A stretch of 64,000 nucleotides of DNA from Flavobacteriales bacterium (GTDB lineage: Bacteria; Bacteroidota; Bacteroidia; Flavobacteriales_F; PHOS-HE28). The stretch spans positions 124,001 through 188,000 of the forward strand of contig JACJZJ010000003.1 in the NCBI GenBank assembly GCA_020635675.1, written 5' to 3'. Below, one piece after another: positions 17,624 to 25,941 of the stretch (position 1 is the stretch's first letter; each line of letters starts with the position of its first letter). Under the pieces are notes generated by a model. The model made no database searches, was not told the DNA's origin, and worked only from the letters and a program-made list of their open reading frames with translations. The position numbers were made by a program, and so were the translations under genes.

Positions 17624-18690
17624 TCCAAGGGATGTTCGTTCAGGGTGTCCGCGCGGCCCTTCAGCCGTTCCAGTTCCTGTTCCAGGGCATGGATGCGCTG
17701 CCGAAGTCCGGGCAGGTCGCGGAACACCACGTAGCTGCGTTTGTAGTCGCCGATGCCGAAGGCGGGGCTGCCCTGCACCACGGCATCATCGGGCAGGTCC
17801 GCGCCGATGCCGCTCTGGGCCGCGATCCTCACCCGGTCGCCGATGGTGAGGTGGCCCACGATGCCCACCTGCCCGCCGATCTGGCCGTGGCTGCCGATGC
17901 GTGTGCTGCCCGCGATGCCTGTCTGGCTCACCACCACGGTGTGCGCGCCGATCTCCACGTTGTGCGCCACCTGCACCAGGTTGTCCAGTTTCACTCCGGT
18001 GCGGATCACCGTGCTGCCCATCGTGGCGCGATCGATGGTGCAGTTGGCGCCGATCTCCACGGCGTCCTCGATCACCACGTTGCCGATCTGCGCCACCTTG
18101 ATGTAGCGCCCCTCTGCGTCGGGCTGGAAGCCGAACCCGTCCGAACCGATCACCACGCCGCTGTGGATCAGGCAGTCGGCACCGATGCGGCAGCCGTGGT
18201 ACACGTGCACGCCGGAGTGGATCCGCGTGCCGCGGCCCACGTGCACGTTGTCACCGATGGTGCAGTTGGGAAAGAGCTTCACCCCGTCCGCCAGCACCGC
18301 ATGGTCGCCCACGTGGCAGAAGGCGCCGATGTACACCCCCTTGCCGATGGTGGCCTTCGGGCTGACGTAGCTGGGCTGCTCGATGCCCTTCTTCTCGTAC
18401 TGGTGCGCGGCATGCATCTCCAGCAACCTGGCGAAGGCCGCGCGCGGATCGGCCACGCGGATCAGGGTCAGGCTCTTGGGTATGCCGCGCGAGGGTGTGA
18501 ATCCGGCCTCGACCAGGACCACGCTGGCCTGGGTGCCGTAGAGATGCTCGGTGTATTTCGGATTGGCGAGGAAAGTGAGGGTGCCGGGCCGACCCTCCTC
18601 GATCTTCGCCACATCGCTCACGAGCACTTGGGCGTCACCGTCCACCTCACCGTGGAGCAACTGGGCGATCTGTCCGGCGGAGAACTGCAT
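17620..18690 (-). CDS. lpxD: UDP-3-O-(3-hydroxyacyl)glucosamine N-acyltransferase
   Basis: A 356-residue LpxD, the third lipid A enzyme. The N-terminal uridine-binding domain (residues 1-100) contains LTFLANPKY; hexapeptide repeats follow with the diagnostic SDGFGFQPD and the catalytic histidine in NLVQVAHNVEIG. A C-terminal coiled helix (LRQRIHALEQELERLKGR) closes the trimer in this family. The ATG at 18690 (MQFSAGQIAQLL) fits the family start; the frame is open to 18753. A TATCTTCG -7-like sequence lies about 20 nt upstream, making this the probable head of the lipid A operon. Confidence 0.95.
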   Translation of the reverse strand: MQFSAGQIAQLLHGEVDGDAQVLVSDVAKIEEGRPGTLTFLANPKYTEHLYGTQASVVLVEAGFTPSRGIPKSLTLIRVADPRAAFARLLEMHAAHQYEKKGIEQPSYVSPKATIGKGVYIGAFCHVGDHAVLADGVKLFPNCTIGDNVHVGRGTRIHSGVHVYHGCRIGADCLIHSGVVIGSDGFGFQPDAEGRYIKVAQIGNVVIEDAVEIGANCTIDRATMGSTVIRTGVKLDNLVQVAHNVEIGAHTVVVSQTGIAGSTRIGSHGQIGGQVGIVGHLTIGDRVRIAAQSGIGADLPDDAVVQGSPAFGIGDYKRSYVVFRDLPGLRQRIHALEQELERLKGRADTLNEHPLE

Positions 18691-18768
18691 GGGCTGCCCG
18701 CGGGAAGGGCATGCGAAGATAGGCGGGCGCGGCGAACCCGCCCGTTCCGGCACGGGTCCGGAAGGGGC

Positions 18769-19173
18769 TTACTTGGCGTCCTCCTCCGGCGCCTTCTCCT
18801 CTTTCTCCACCCGTACCTCCATGCGGTCGCCGTGGCGGCTGACCGTCACCGTGGAGCCTTCCGAGGTGAAGGTGGTATCGCCTTCGAACCCCGACTTCTC
18901 CAGCCGGTGGATCGTCATCTCGGTGTTCCCGTCGTGCTTCCATTCCATCATGCCGTGATGGTCGCCCATCATGCCGCGCGCATGCATGCCATCCCGGTCG
19001 CCCATGCCGGAGCAGGCTCCGCCATGCGGACAGGCACCGCCCTTCACGCATGCCGCGCCGGACCCGCAGTCGTGGCCGCGCCAGCCATGGCCGCAGCTGC
19101 GGCCGATCAGATAGCCTACCGCTCCGAAGAGCAGGCTGAAGACCAGGATCTGTATCCACTTGTTGTTCATCAT
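18769..19173 (-). CDS. Small membrane-anchored Cys/His/Met-rich protein, function unknown
   Basis: A 134-residue protein with one N-terminal membrane helix (WIQILVFSLLFGAVGYLIG) and a striking central stretch of about 50 residues rich in Gly, His, Cys and Met (CGHGWRGHDCGSGAAC, GACPHGGACSGMG, MMGDHHGMMEW). The C-terminal part is a short acidic/basic beta-like segment ending EKEEKAPEEDAK. The composition suggests binding of soft or transition metals (copper, nickel), which is an inference. The first codons are ATG ATG, either of which may start translation. It is not obviously coupled to lpxD. Confidence 0.7.
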   Translation of the reverse strand: MMNNKWIQILVFSLLFGAVGYLIGRSCGHGWRGHDCGSGAACVKGGACPHGGACSGMGDRDGMHARGMMGDHHGMMEWKHDGNTEMTIHRLEKSGFEGDTTFTSEGSTVTVSRHGDRMEVRVEKEEKAPEEDAK

Positions 19174-19246
19174 CGCACGGGGTTGTTGTTCGCTGTACCC
19201 AAAGTTACCGCTCCCGCCTTCCCCCGACCCCGTTCACCAACAACCC

Positions 19247-20026
19247 CTAACCCCTATTCCTTTCCACCAACACACTGCTCCCCTGCGCCGTTGGCATCAC
19301 CACCAGATCGTTCACGCACACGTGCGGGGGCAGCGCGGTGATGTAGTGGGCCAGCTCGGCGATGTCCTCCCCATGCAACGGCTCGAAGCCTTTGTAGACG
19401 GCCTCCGCCTTTTGCGCGTCGCCATGGAAGCGCACGATGCTGAATTCGGTCTCGGCCAGGCCGGGCGCGATCTGCGACACCTTTATCCCGTGGGGCAGCA
19501 GGTCGATGCGCATGGCCCTGGTCAGCGCGTCCACCGCGTGCTTGGTGGCGCAGTACACGTTGCCCCTGAGGTACACCTCCTTGCCGGCCACGCTGCCGAT
19601 GTTGATGATGTGACCGCCGTTCCGGGCGATCATCCGGGGCACCACGGCGCGCGTCACGTACAGGATCCCCTTCACGTTGGTGTCCACCATGCGGTCCCAG
19701 TCGTCGGGGTCGCCGTCCTGGATCGGGTCGAAGCCCGCGGCCAGCCCGGCGTTGTTCACCAGCACGTCGATCGCCTGCCATTCGGGCGGCAGCGCGGCGA
19801 TGGCGCGTTCCACCTCGGACCGTTCGCGCACGTCCATGTGCACGGCGTGGACCACCGTGTCCCCCGCGATGGTGCCGTGCAGGCCCTCCAGTTCCCTGCG
19901 CAGGGCCTCGAGGCGGTCGCGGCGCCGGCCGCTGAGGATCACGCGATGGCCTTCGGCCGCAAAGCGGCGCGCCATGGCCTCGCCGAAGCCGCTCGTCGCG
20001 CCGGTGATGAGGATGATCTTGGACAT
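19247..20026 (-). CDS. Short-chain dehydrogenase/reductase (SDR)
   Basis: A 259-residue NAD(P)-dependent oxidoreductase. The Rossmann motif is TGATSGFGEAMA at residues 7-18, the NNAG motif is VLVNNAGLA, and the catalytic triad is Ser in NIGSVAG with YCATKHAV (Tyr-x3-Lys). The sequence is closest to the YdfG/serine-3-dehydrogenase-like subgroup (GLAETEFSIVRF near the C-terminus), but the substrate is not certain. The start at 20026 is the family start and is preceded by TACCTTCC four bases upstream. Confidence 0.9.
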   Translation of the reverse strand: MSKIILITGATSGFGEAMARRFAAEGHRVILSGRRRDRLEALRRELEGLHGTIAGDTVVHAVHMDVRERSEVERAIAALPPEWQAIDVLVNNAGLAAGFDPIQDGDPDDWDRMVDTNVKGILYVTRAVVPRMIARNGGHIINIGSVAGKEVYLRGNVYCATKHAVDALTRAMRIDLLPHGIKVSQIAPGLAETEFSIVRFHGDAQKAEAVYKGFEPLHGEDIAELAHYITALPPHVCVNDLVVMPTAQGSSVLVERNRG

Positions 20027-20378
20027 GGGCGGAAGGTACGGGGAGGACTTTGCGCTTCCGGATCGCGCTTGCGATGGCGGTCCTTTGGTGCAAGTGTTCG
20101 GCTGGCGGAGCCTGATGGCCACTTGTGTCGGGAGCGATGATCCCCGAAGATCTCGTAGATCATTTCGTTGTACGACCGGTCCATGCGACCTATCTTTCCA
20201 ATGGGATGAGCAGGATCTACAAATTCGCCGATCCGGTGGGTATCTATTTCATCTCCTGCGCCACGGCCGGTGGGTTGGACCTGTTCCTGCGCGGGGCCTG
20301 CGGAGATCTTCCGGCCCAGGCAGCAACTGGCAGGGATGCATCGTCCATCCTGCGGGGACGTAAATGTTCCGTTGAACA
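20027..20378. other. 352-nt gap with a transposase remnant
   Basis: No intact gene. It holds the -7-like TACCTTCC of the SDR gene (20031-20038, minus strand), a small imperfect palindrome at about 20144-20167 (arms CGAAGATCT / AGATCATTTCG), a TATCTTTC -7-like element at 20191-20198, and the fragment of a REP-associated transposase listed separately. The rest is unassigned. Confidence 0.5.
20206..20298 (+). pseudogene. N-terminal remnant of a REP-associated tyrosine (RAYT) transposase
   Basis: Beginning at an ATG at 20206 the translation MSRIYKFADPVGIYFISCAT matches the characteristic start of Bacteroidota RAYT-type transposases (MSRKYKF-x-x-x-G-YF-x-S-F-A). Similarity fades after about 30 residues (GGLDLFLRGA) and none of the catalytic histidine/tyrosine region is present. 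The original -7-like element TATCTTTC is still upstream. It is a truncated, non-functional copy; the identification rests on my recognition of the family start. Confidence 0.5.
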
Positions 20379-21998
20379 ATGAAGAGCTGGGCACTTCCAT
20401 TGGTTCTTGGGCTGATCTGGCCGAGCTGTATCATGGCTCAGCCGACGTTCCAGAATATCTACTACAGTGTTGGCAGCCTTAAGCTGATCGAGCGATCTGA
20501 CCATCGGATCCTGGCTGGTCTTGCTTATGGTCCGGGGATATCGAACTTGGATGCCAACGGGATGATCAATTGGACCAATTGCTATTGGCGTGACTCGCTG
20601 CTTGCACAGCAGAGCTTACGGATGTACTCGGAGAATGAGATCTATTTCGTTACCGGGTTCGAGAAGGACTCATGTACAGCGGTATTTGGGAACGTGACCG
20701 TTCCTCACACATACCCATTTATTGGAAAAATGGACTCCTTAGGAAATGTCATTGCAGGTCATTACTATGAGTTGAATGGTGAAGCCTGCTGGTATTTGGC
20801 CGTAGGATTGGAGGTAACTGCTGACAATAACGTGATCGCGTGGGGTGCAGGTGAAGCTGGAGCGCAGAAGAGGATCTTTGCTCTAAGGGTCGACTCGACC
20901 GGCGAGGTTGTTTGGGCACGGGACTTTGATCAGGTCGGTAGCTTCCAGTTCATCAAGGAGTTGCCGAGTGGTGACCTGTTGGCCGGCATCAATGTGCTTG
21001 GAGTAGGGGCAGTACTGGCGCGTATGGATGCCAACGGTACGATCATTTGGTCCAGATCCTATGTTCAACCCAGGGGCGTGGTGCACGATGCGGTCGTTGG
21101 ATCGGACAGTTCGTTCATCATCACGGGATCGACGGATACGTTCCATGCCTACTTCCCGGATCCATTACCGGCTGGATACGATCCCAGGCTTTTCATGATG
21201 AAATTGAACGGTGCGGGTGATGTCCAATGGTGCAAGGGGTATGACGTTGATCCCTATGTGTGGTATACGTCGCAGTTCTCAAGGATCGAACGCACCAATG
21301 ATGGTAATTACGTGGTCCTGGCGAACATCGGTTACCGGGCCAATGGTCTGAACTACGACTTCTTCAGCAGGCCGCTCCTCATGAAGACGGACCTCAACGG
21401 GGACACGCTTTGGACACGTGCGATGGGCGCCAATAGCTATGCCTACCGGACCGCTGATCTGCTCGCCTATTCGGATTCGGGGTTCGTATTCAGTGGCATT
21501 GTTTGGGGTGATCTTCCGCTCGGCAACACTGGATTACCGTACGTCATTAAAACGGATCCACTAGGCCATTATCCCTGTGCCGAGCAACCGCAAGCCATGC
21601 AGGTAATGGATCTATTCCCCACGGATAGCAGCATTACGCTCACCTCGGTCGATGGCGCAACGATGTATCCGCTTCTTGTAGGCGATACGATATTCGATCC
21701 GCTCATCGTGTTTGACGGATGCGCGATAACAACACAGATCAGGGCCGTTCCGCAGCGTAGGTATCGCCTGTATCCCAACCCCAACACCGGTCACTTCACC
21801 GTCGAGTTCCCCGATCCGCTCCGCGTTGACTGTTCCTATGCGGTGTACGACGCGCTGGGGCGGCTGCTGCTCCAACGCCCGCTGGCCAAGGGACAGGAGA
21901 CCGAGGAGATCGACCTGTCGCGGTTCGGGAAGGGCACCTACCTGATCCGCTTCAACACACCGGATGATGTATGCCATGAACGGGTGGTGGTGCAATAG
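20379..21998 (+). CDS. T9SS-exported repeat protein, type A sorting domain (first of tandem pair)
   Basis: A 539-residue secreted protein with signal peptide MKSWALPLVLGLIWPSCIMAQ. The body (residues 25-455) contains repeated short motifs of the form M-K-x-D/N-G-x-G-D-x-x-W (KLNGAGDVQWCKGYD, KTDLNGDTLWTRAMG, KTDPLGHYPC), suggesting a beta-propeller or stacked beta-sheet fold. The last 75 residues are a type A sorting domain: LYPNPNTGHFTVEF, YDALGRLLLQRPL, KGTYLIRF. The body DNA is visibly lower in GC than its neighbours while the sorting domain returns to high GC. The next gene is a paralogue. Function unknown. Confidence 0.8.
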   Translation: MKSWALPLVLGLIWPSCIMAQPTFQNIYYSVGSLKLIERSDHRILAGLAYGPGISNLDANGMINWTNCYWRDSLLAQQSLRMYSENEIYFVTGFEKDSCTAVFGNVTVPHTYPFIGKMDSLGNVIAGHYYELNGEACWYLAVGLEVTADNNVIAWGAGEAGAQKRIFALRVDSTGEVVWARDFDQVGSFQFIKELPSGDLLAGINVLGVGAVLARMDANGTIIWSRSYVQPRGVVHDAVVGSDSSFIITGSTDTFHAYFPDPLPAGYDPRLFMMKLNGAGDVQWCKGYDVDPYVWYTSQFSRIERTNDGNYVVLANIGYRANGLNYDFFSRPLLMKTDLNGDTLWTRAMGANSYAYRTADLLAYSDSGFVFSGIVWGDLPLGNTGLPYVIKTDPLGHYPCAEQPQAMQVMDLFPTDSSITLTSVDGATMYPLLVGDTIFDPLIVFDGCAITTQIRAVPQRRYRLYPNPNTGHFTVEFPDPLRVDCSYAVYDALGRLLLQRPLAKGQETEEIDLSRFGKGTYLIRFNTPDDVCHERVVVQ

Positions 21999-22065
21999 GA
22001 GGGGATATCCAGGATGCCGCTGGGCGGCCAGGCCATCGGTAACTGCTGTGGGCGGTGACCCTGCG

Positions 22066-23643
22066 ATGATGACGGGCAGGATGGCATTGGTCGTGTGTTC
22101 CTGGATGGTCCTTGATGCAGCTGCTGTCCAAGCCCAACAACCTTTCGAAAAGATCTACGATGCGGGGGCTTCATACCAACTGAAGCTGGTCGAGCTAAGT
22201 AGCACGAACCTACTAACTGGTCTAGCTTGGTATCCCGGAGTGTCCTTGTTGGATAAGGATGGGAACTTCATTCAATTCAATTGTTTTTATGGGGATTCTT
22301 TATTGGGATTGATCTCTTTTCAGAAGCACTTTGATAATGAATTCTATATCGCAACAACATATCGCAAGGACTCGTGTTCCTCACTCGGTGGGACCATCAT
22401 CCTATTCAGTCATCCCGCGATCGGGAAGATGGATTCACTGGGCAATATCCTCTCGCTGTATTACTATCCCTTCAATTCGGATCACTGTGGGAATATTCCA
22501 GGCGACCTGACCATCACCAACGACGAAGGCGCAGTTGTATGGGGCGGGACTAATAGCTTTTATGCGCTAAGGGTTGATTCCAATTTGACGCCTGTATGGG
22601 CGAGGCGGTTCAATAGTGTTGGTCAGTTCCGGTTCATCAAGGAACTACCTGGCGGTGACCTGCTCGCAGGTTTTGACATGGATACGGCTGGCGCGTCAGT
22701 GGCGCGAATGGATGCGGCCGGGAACTTCCTCTGGTGCAAGTCCTACATGCGACCAACAGGCAAGATCCACGATGCGGTCATCGGGTCGGATAGCTCGTTC
22801 GTCATCACGGGCTATACCGCCTCCTCGAGCGGGCGTAAGCTGTTCATGATGAAATTGAATGGCGCCGGTGAGGTGCAGTGGTGCAGGGGCTATGACAGCG
22901 CCCCCTATTCATGGTATGTCTCACAGTGGTCGCAGATCGAACGCACCCTCGATGGGAAATACGTTGTGCTTGCCACACTGGGTGAGCCTGGTGTCGATTT
23001 CTTCTTCCGCCCTTACCTCATGAAGACCGATCTGAGCGGCGATACGCTCTGGACGCATTCCGTAGGAGCTAGCGGCTATTCATATTATACACGTGATCTG
23101 TTGACTGTTTCTGATGGAGGGTTCATGTTCAGTGGCATCGTGTGGGGCGACCTCCCGGAGGGGAACTCCGGCCTGCCCTACATCTTTAAAGCCGATTCCT
23201 TGGGCCATTTCCCCTGTTTGGAAGAGCACTATCCGATCACCGTTTCCAACCTCTTTCCCACGGACAGCAGTTTCACCCTCACTTCGGTGGATGGGGCCAC
23301 GATGTATCCGGCCTACGCGAACGATACCCTCTTCGATCCGCTCAACGTCTACGGTGCGTGCAATATCACCTCCGTTCAGGACCACCGCGGGCGCAGGCTC
23401 ATGCAGCTACACATCCATCCAAACCCCAACACCGGTCGCTTCACCGTGGAGTTCCCCGATCCGCTCACGGTGGACAGCTTCTATTCGGTGTACGATGCGG
23501 TGGGGCGGTTGCTCTTCCAACGCCCGCTGGTCAAGGGTCGGGAGACCGAGGAGATCGACCTGTCGCAGTTCGGGAAGGGTACCTATCTGATCCGCTTCAA
23601 CATGCCGGAGGCGGTGAGCCAGGAACGGGTGGTGTTGCAATAG
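22066..23643 (+). CDS. T9SS-exported repeat protein, type A sorting domain (second of tandem pair)
   Basis: A 525-residue paralogue of the preceding protein with the same architecture: signal peptide ending AVQAQ, a body with RVDSNLTPVWARRF, KLNGAGEVQWCRGYD and KTDLSGDTLWTHSVG repeats, and a nearly identical C-terminal sorting domain (PNPNTGRFTVEFPDPL, YDAVGRLLFQRPL, GKGTYLIRFNMP). The ATG at 22066 gives the cleanest signal peptide, though 22069 and 22081 are possible. Only 67 nt separate it from the first copy, consistent with tandem duplication. Confidence 0.8.
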   Translation: MMTGRMALVVCSWMVLDAAAVQAQQPFEKIYDAGASYQLKLVELSSTNLLTGLAWYPGVSLLDKDGNFIQFNCFYGDSLLGLISFQKHFDNEFYIATTYRKDSCSSLGGTIILFSHPAIGKMDSLGNILSLYYYPFNSDHCGNIPGDLTITNDEGAVVWGGTNSFYALRVDSNLTPVWARRFNSVGQFRFIKELPGGDLLAGFDMDTAGASVARMDAAGNFLWCKSYMRPTGKIHDAVIGSDSSFVITGYTASSSGRKLFMMKLNGAGEVQWCRGYDSAPYSWYVSQWSQIERTLDGKYVVLATLGEPGVDFFFRPYLMKTDLSGDTLWTHSVGASGYSYYTRDLLTVSDGGFMFSGIVWGDLPEGNSGLPYIFKADSLGHFPCLEEHYPITVSNLFPTDSSFTLTSVDGATMYPAYANDTLFDPLNVYGACNITSVQDHRGRRLMQLHIHPNPNTGRFTVEFPDPLTVDSFYSVYDAVGRLLFQRPLVKGRETEEIDLSQFGKGTYLIRFNMPEAVSQERVVLQ

Positions 23644-23705
23644 AAAGGGGATCGGTGTGCGGGGCCTGGGTGACCAACCCGGTCGTACCTCCGTACCTTG
23701 AGCGG

Positions 23706-25583
23706 ATGACCCCCGCCCTGCGTCCGCTGCTCCCCGTCCTGTTCTCCTGCGTGCTCCTGCCGGCCGCCGCCCAATTCCAGGTGCTGCCCACGCTGGACAA
23801 TGTGTGGATCCCCATGCGCGACGGCGATTCCCTCCAGGCCGACGTGTACATCCCGGCCGGTGTGGATAGCGCCCAGGTGATCCTGGTGCAGACGCCCTAC
23901 AACAAGGACCTCTATTCGCTGGGCCTGCCGATGGGCGTGGGCTGGAACGTGGACGACCAGCCCTACATCTGGGTGTTCGTGGACTGGCGCGGTTTCTACG
24001 GCAGCAGCAATGCCGACCCCAATGGCAGCACGCACGGGGAAGATGGTTACGACGTCTGCGCATGGATCGCCCAGCAGCCCTGGCACCGGGATCGCATCGG
24101 CACGTGGGGGCCCAGCGCCCTGGGCAATGTGCAATGGCTGACGGCGGCGGAACATCATCCGGCGCACACCTGCGCGGTGCCGCTCGTTTCCGACGCGCAG
24201 CAGGCCTACACGAGCTATTATACCGGAGGTGTCCTGGAGGAGGCCCGGCTGGGATCGCTGGTGTTGCTCGGATTCCTCTCGTCCTTGATCATCACCACCA
24301 ACCCGTACTACAACGGCATCTGGCAGGCGGTGGAGGCGGGCACCTGGTTCCCGCCCAACGTGGCGATCCCCACGCTGCAGATCGGCGGCTGGTACGACCA
24401 TCATGCCGACCGCATGATCGACATCTACGCCGCCACGCGCACCGAGGCGGATCCAGCGGTGCAGAACGAACAATGGCTCCTGATGGGCCCCTGGGTGCAT
24501 GGCGGCACCGGACCCGCCTCCGTGGGCACGCTGCAGCAGGGCGAGCTGACCTACCCGACCGCGCAACGCATGAACGACTCGCTCGCCTGGCGGTTCTTCA
24601 ACTACTACCTGCTGGATTCGGCGAACGGCTGGGACACCAGCCCGCGCGTGACGTACTTCGAGATGGGGGGCAACGACCAATGGCACACCACCAACGACAT
24701 GGACTTCGCGGCGACGGGCACCACACCCCTCTTCCTCGATGCCGGCGGGGCGCTCAATTCAACGGGCGGTGCAGGCCAGACGGGTCTCACCTGCGATCCG
24801 GCTGACCCGAGTCCCACCATCGGCGGGGCCACCTTGAACCTGGACCTGGACCAGGGCCCCTACGACCAAACGCCATTGGAGGCACGCACCGACGTGGTGA
24901 CCTTCCGTACCGGGGCGCTCACCGCGCCCCTGGCCAACACCGGCCGCATCGTGGCCGATCTGTACGTGAGCGCCGACCAGCCCGATTGCGACATCGCCGT
25001 GCGCCTGGCGGACGAATATCCCGACGGCCGGAACATGCTGATCACCGACGGCATCCGGCGGATGCGCTTCCGCACGGGATACACCCAGGCGGACGAGCAG
25101 TTCATGACGCCGGGCATCGTGTACAACGTGCAGGTGGACCTGCCCTTCACCTGCTACACCTGGCTGCCGGGGCATCGCCTGAAGATCTATGTCAGCGGCA
25201 ACAACGCGATCCGCTATCACGTGAACCAGCAGAACGGCGGACCGATGTACCTGCCCGGCGATACCAACGTGGCGGTGATCACGGTGCACCACGACGCCAC
25301 CTACCCGAGCACCATCACGCTGGCGGGCAGCAATGCGCCGCTCGGCCTTGCCGCGCACGATACCGGGGAACTGCGGGTATTCCCATCACCCGTGTCCGAC
25401 ATCCTTCATGCGGAGGGTGTGCATGGCCCCTGGACCATCGTGGATGCCGATGGCCGGACCGTGCTGCAAGGCCAGCGTTCGACGTCGGCGATCGACGTGC
25501 GCTCGCTGACTTCGGGACCCTACCTGCTGCGATCGATCACGGCACATGGGCGGCCGGTGAGCGCCCGGTTCATCCGGCGCTAG
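23706..25583 (+). CDS. CocE/NonD-family (S15) hydrolase with a T9SS type A sorting domain
   Basis: A 625-residue secreted alpha/beta hydrolase of the CocE/X-Pro dipeptidyl-peptidase group, which cleaves esters or N-terminal acyl-proline peptides. A signal peptide ends LPAAAQ. The nucleophile elbow is GPSALG in GTWGPSALGNVQW; the cap and Asp region IGGWYDHHAD and the His region MGPWVHGG follow. Residues about 370-520 form the C-terminal jelly-roll domain of this family (ADLYVSADQPDCDIAVRL). The last 80 residues are a type A sorting region (LRVFPSPVSD, WTIVDADGRTVLQG). Export by the T9SS suggests use on extracellular peptides or esters. Confidence 0.87.
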   Translation: MTPALRPLLPVLFSCVLLPAAAQFQVLPTLDNVWIPMRDGDSLQADVYIPAGVDSAQVILVQTPYNKDLYSLGLPMGVGWNVDDQPYIWVFVDWRGFYGSSNADPNGSTHGEDGYDVCAWIAQQPWHRDRIGTWGPSALGNVQWLTAAEHHPAHTCAVPLVSDAQQAYTSYYTGGVLEEARLGSLVLLGFLSSLIITTNPYYNGIWQAVEAGTWFPPNVAIPTLQIGGWYDHHADRMIDIYAATRTEADPAVQNEQWLLMGPWVHGGTGPASVGTLQQGELTYPTAQRMNDSLAWRFFNYYLLDSANGWDTSPRVTYFEMGGNDQWHTTNDMDFAATGTTPLFLDAGGALNSTGGAGQTGLTCDPADPSPTIGGATLNLDLDQGPYDQTPLEARTDVVTFRTGALTAPLANTGRIVADLYVSADQPDCDIAVRLADEYPDGRNMLITDGIRRMRFRTGYTQADEQFMTPGIVYNVQVDLPFTCYTWLPGHRLKIYVSGNNAIRYHVNQQNGGPMYLPGDTNVAVITVHHDATYPSTITLAGSNAPLGLAAHDTGELRVFPSPVSDILHAEGVHGPWTIVDADGRTVLQGQRSTSAIDVRSLTSGPYLLRSITAHGRPVSARFIRR

Positions 25584-25621
25584 CGCGCGGTGATCGCCCG
25601 GCCACGGGCGTTCGCGCAGGC

Positions 25622-25816
25622 TCAACGCATCTGCTCGATCGGAGCAGGTGCTTCCTGCACGCGCTTCGAGAACACCGTCGCCACGATGGCACCGGCCACC
25701 ACCATGCCCACGACGATCAGGATGATCCACCGTGCGGCCGGCATGTCATCGGGTTCACGATCGCGAAGGCCTTCGGGCAGTGGCCCGGGCGGATGGAAAT
25801 GCTTGTCAGCTGCCAT
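25622..25816 (-). CDS. Small single-pass membrane protein, function unknown
   Basis: A 64-residue protein with one hydrophobic helix (WIILIVVGMVVAGAIVATVF, residues about 30-49), a His/Pro-rich N-terminal tail (MAADKHFHPPGPLPEG) and a short C-terminal tail. The composition is protein-like and the reading frame sits alone between two well-supported genes. I recognise no family. Confidence 0.5.
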   Translation of the reverse strand: MAADKHFHPPGPLPEGLRDREPDDMPAARWIILIVVGMVVAGAIVATVFSKRVQEAPAPIEQMR

Positions 25817-25941
25817 GGTACTTGGTCATTGGTCCGGGCACCATCGTCCAAGGACCATGCCCACGCACCGATCGGCGGTCCGGGCGGAAACCCGTGTGGA
25901 ACGCGCTCCCCGATCGGGGGATCAACGCCGCTGTGGCGGGC

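Noticed and set aside
20125..20382. An 85-residue plus-strand ORF covering the RAYT remnant
   Set aside because: The transposase-like part begins only at the internal ATG at 20206; upstream and downstream parts lack any similarity to it.
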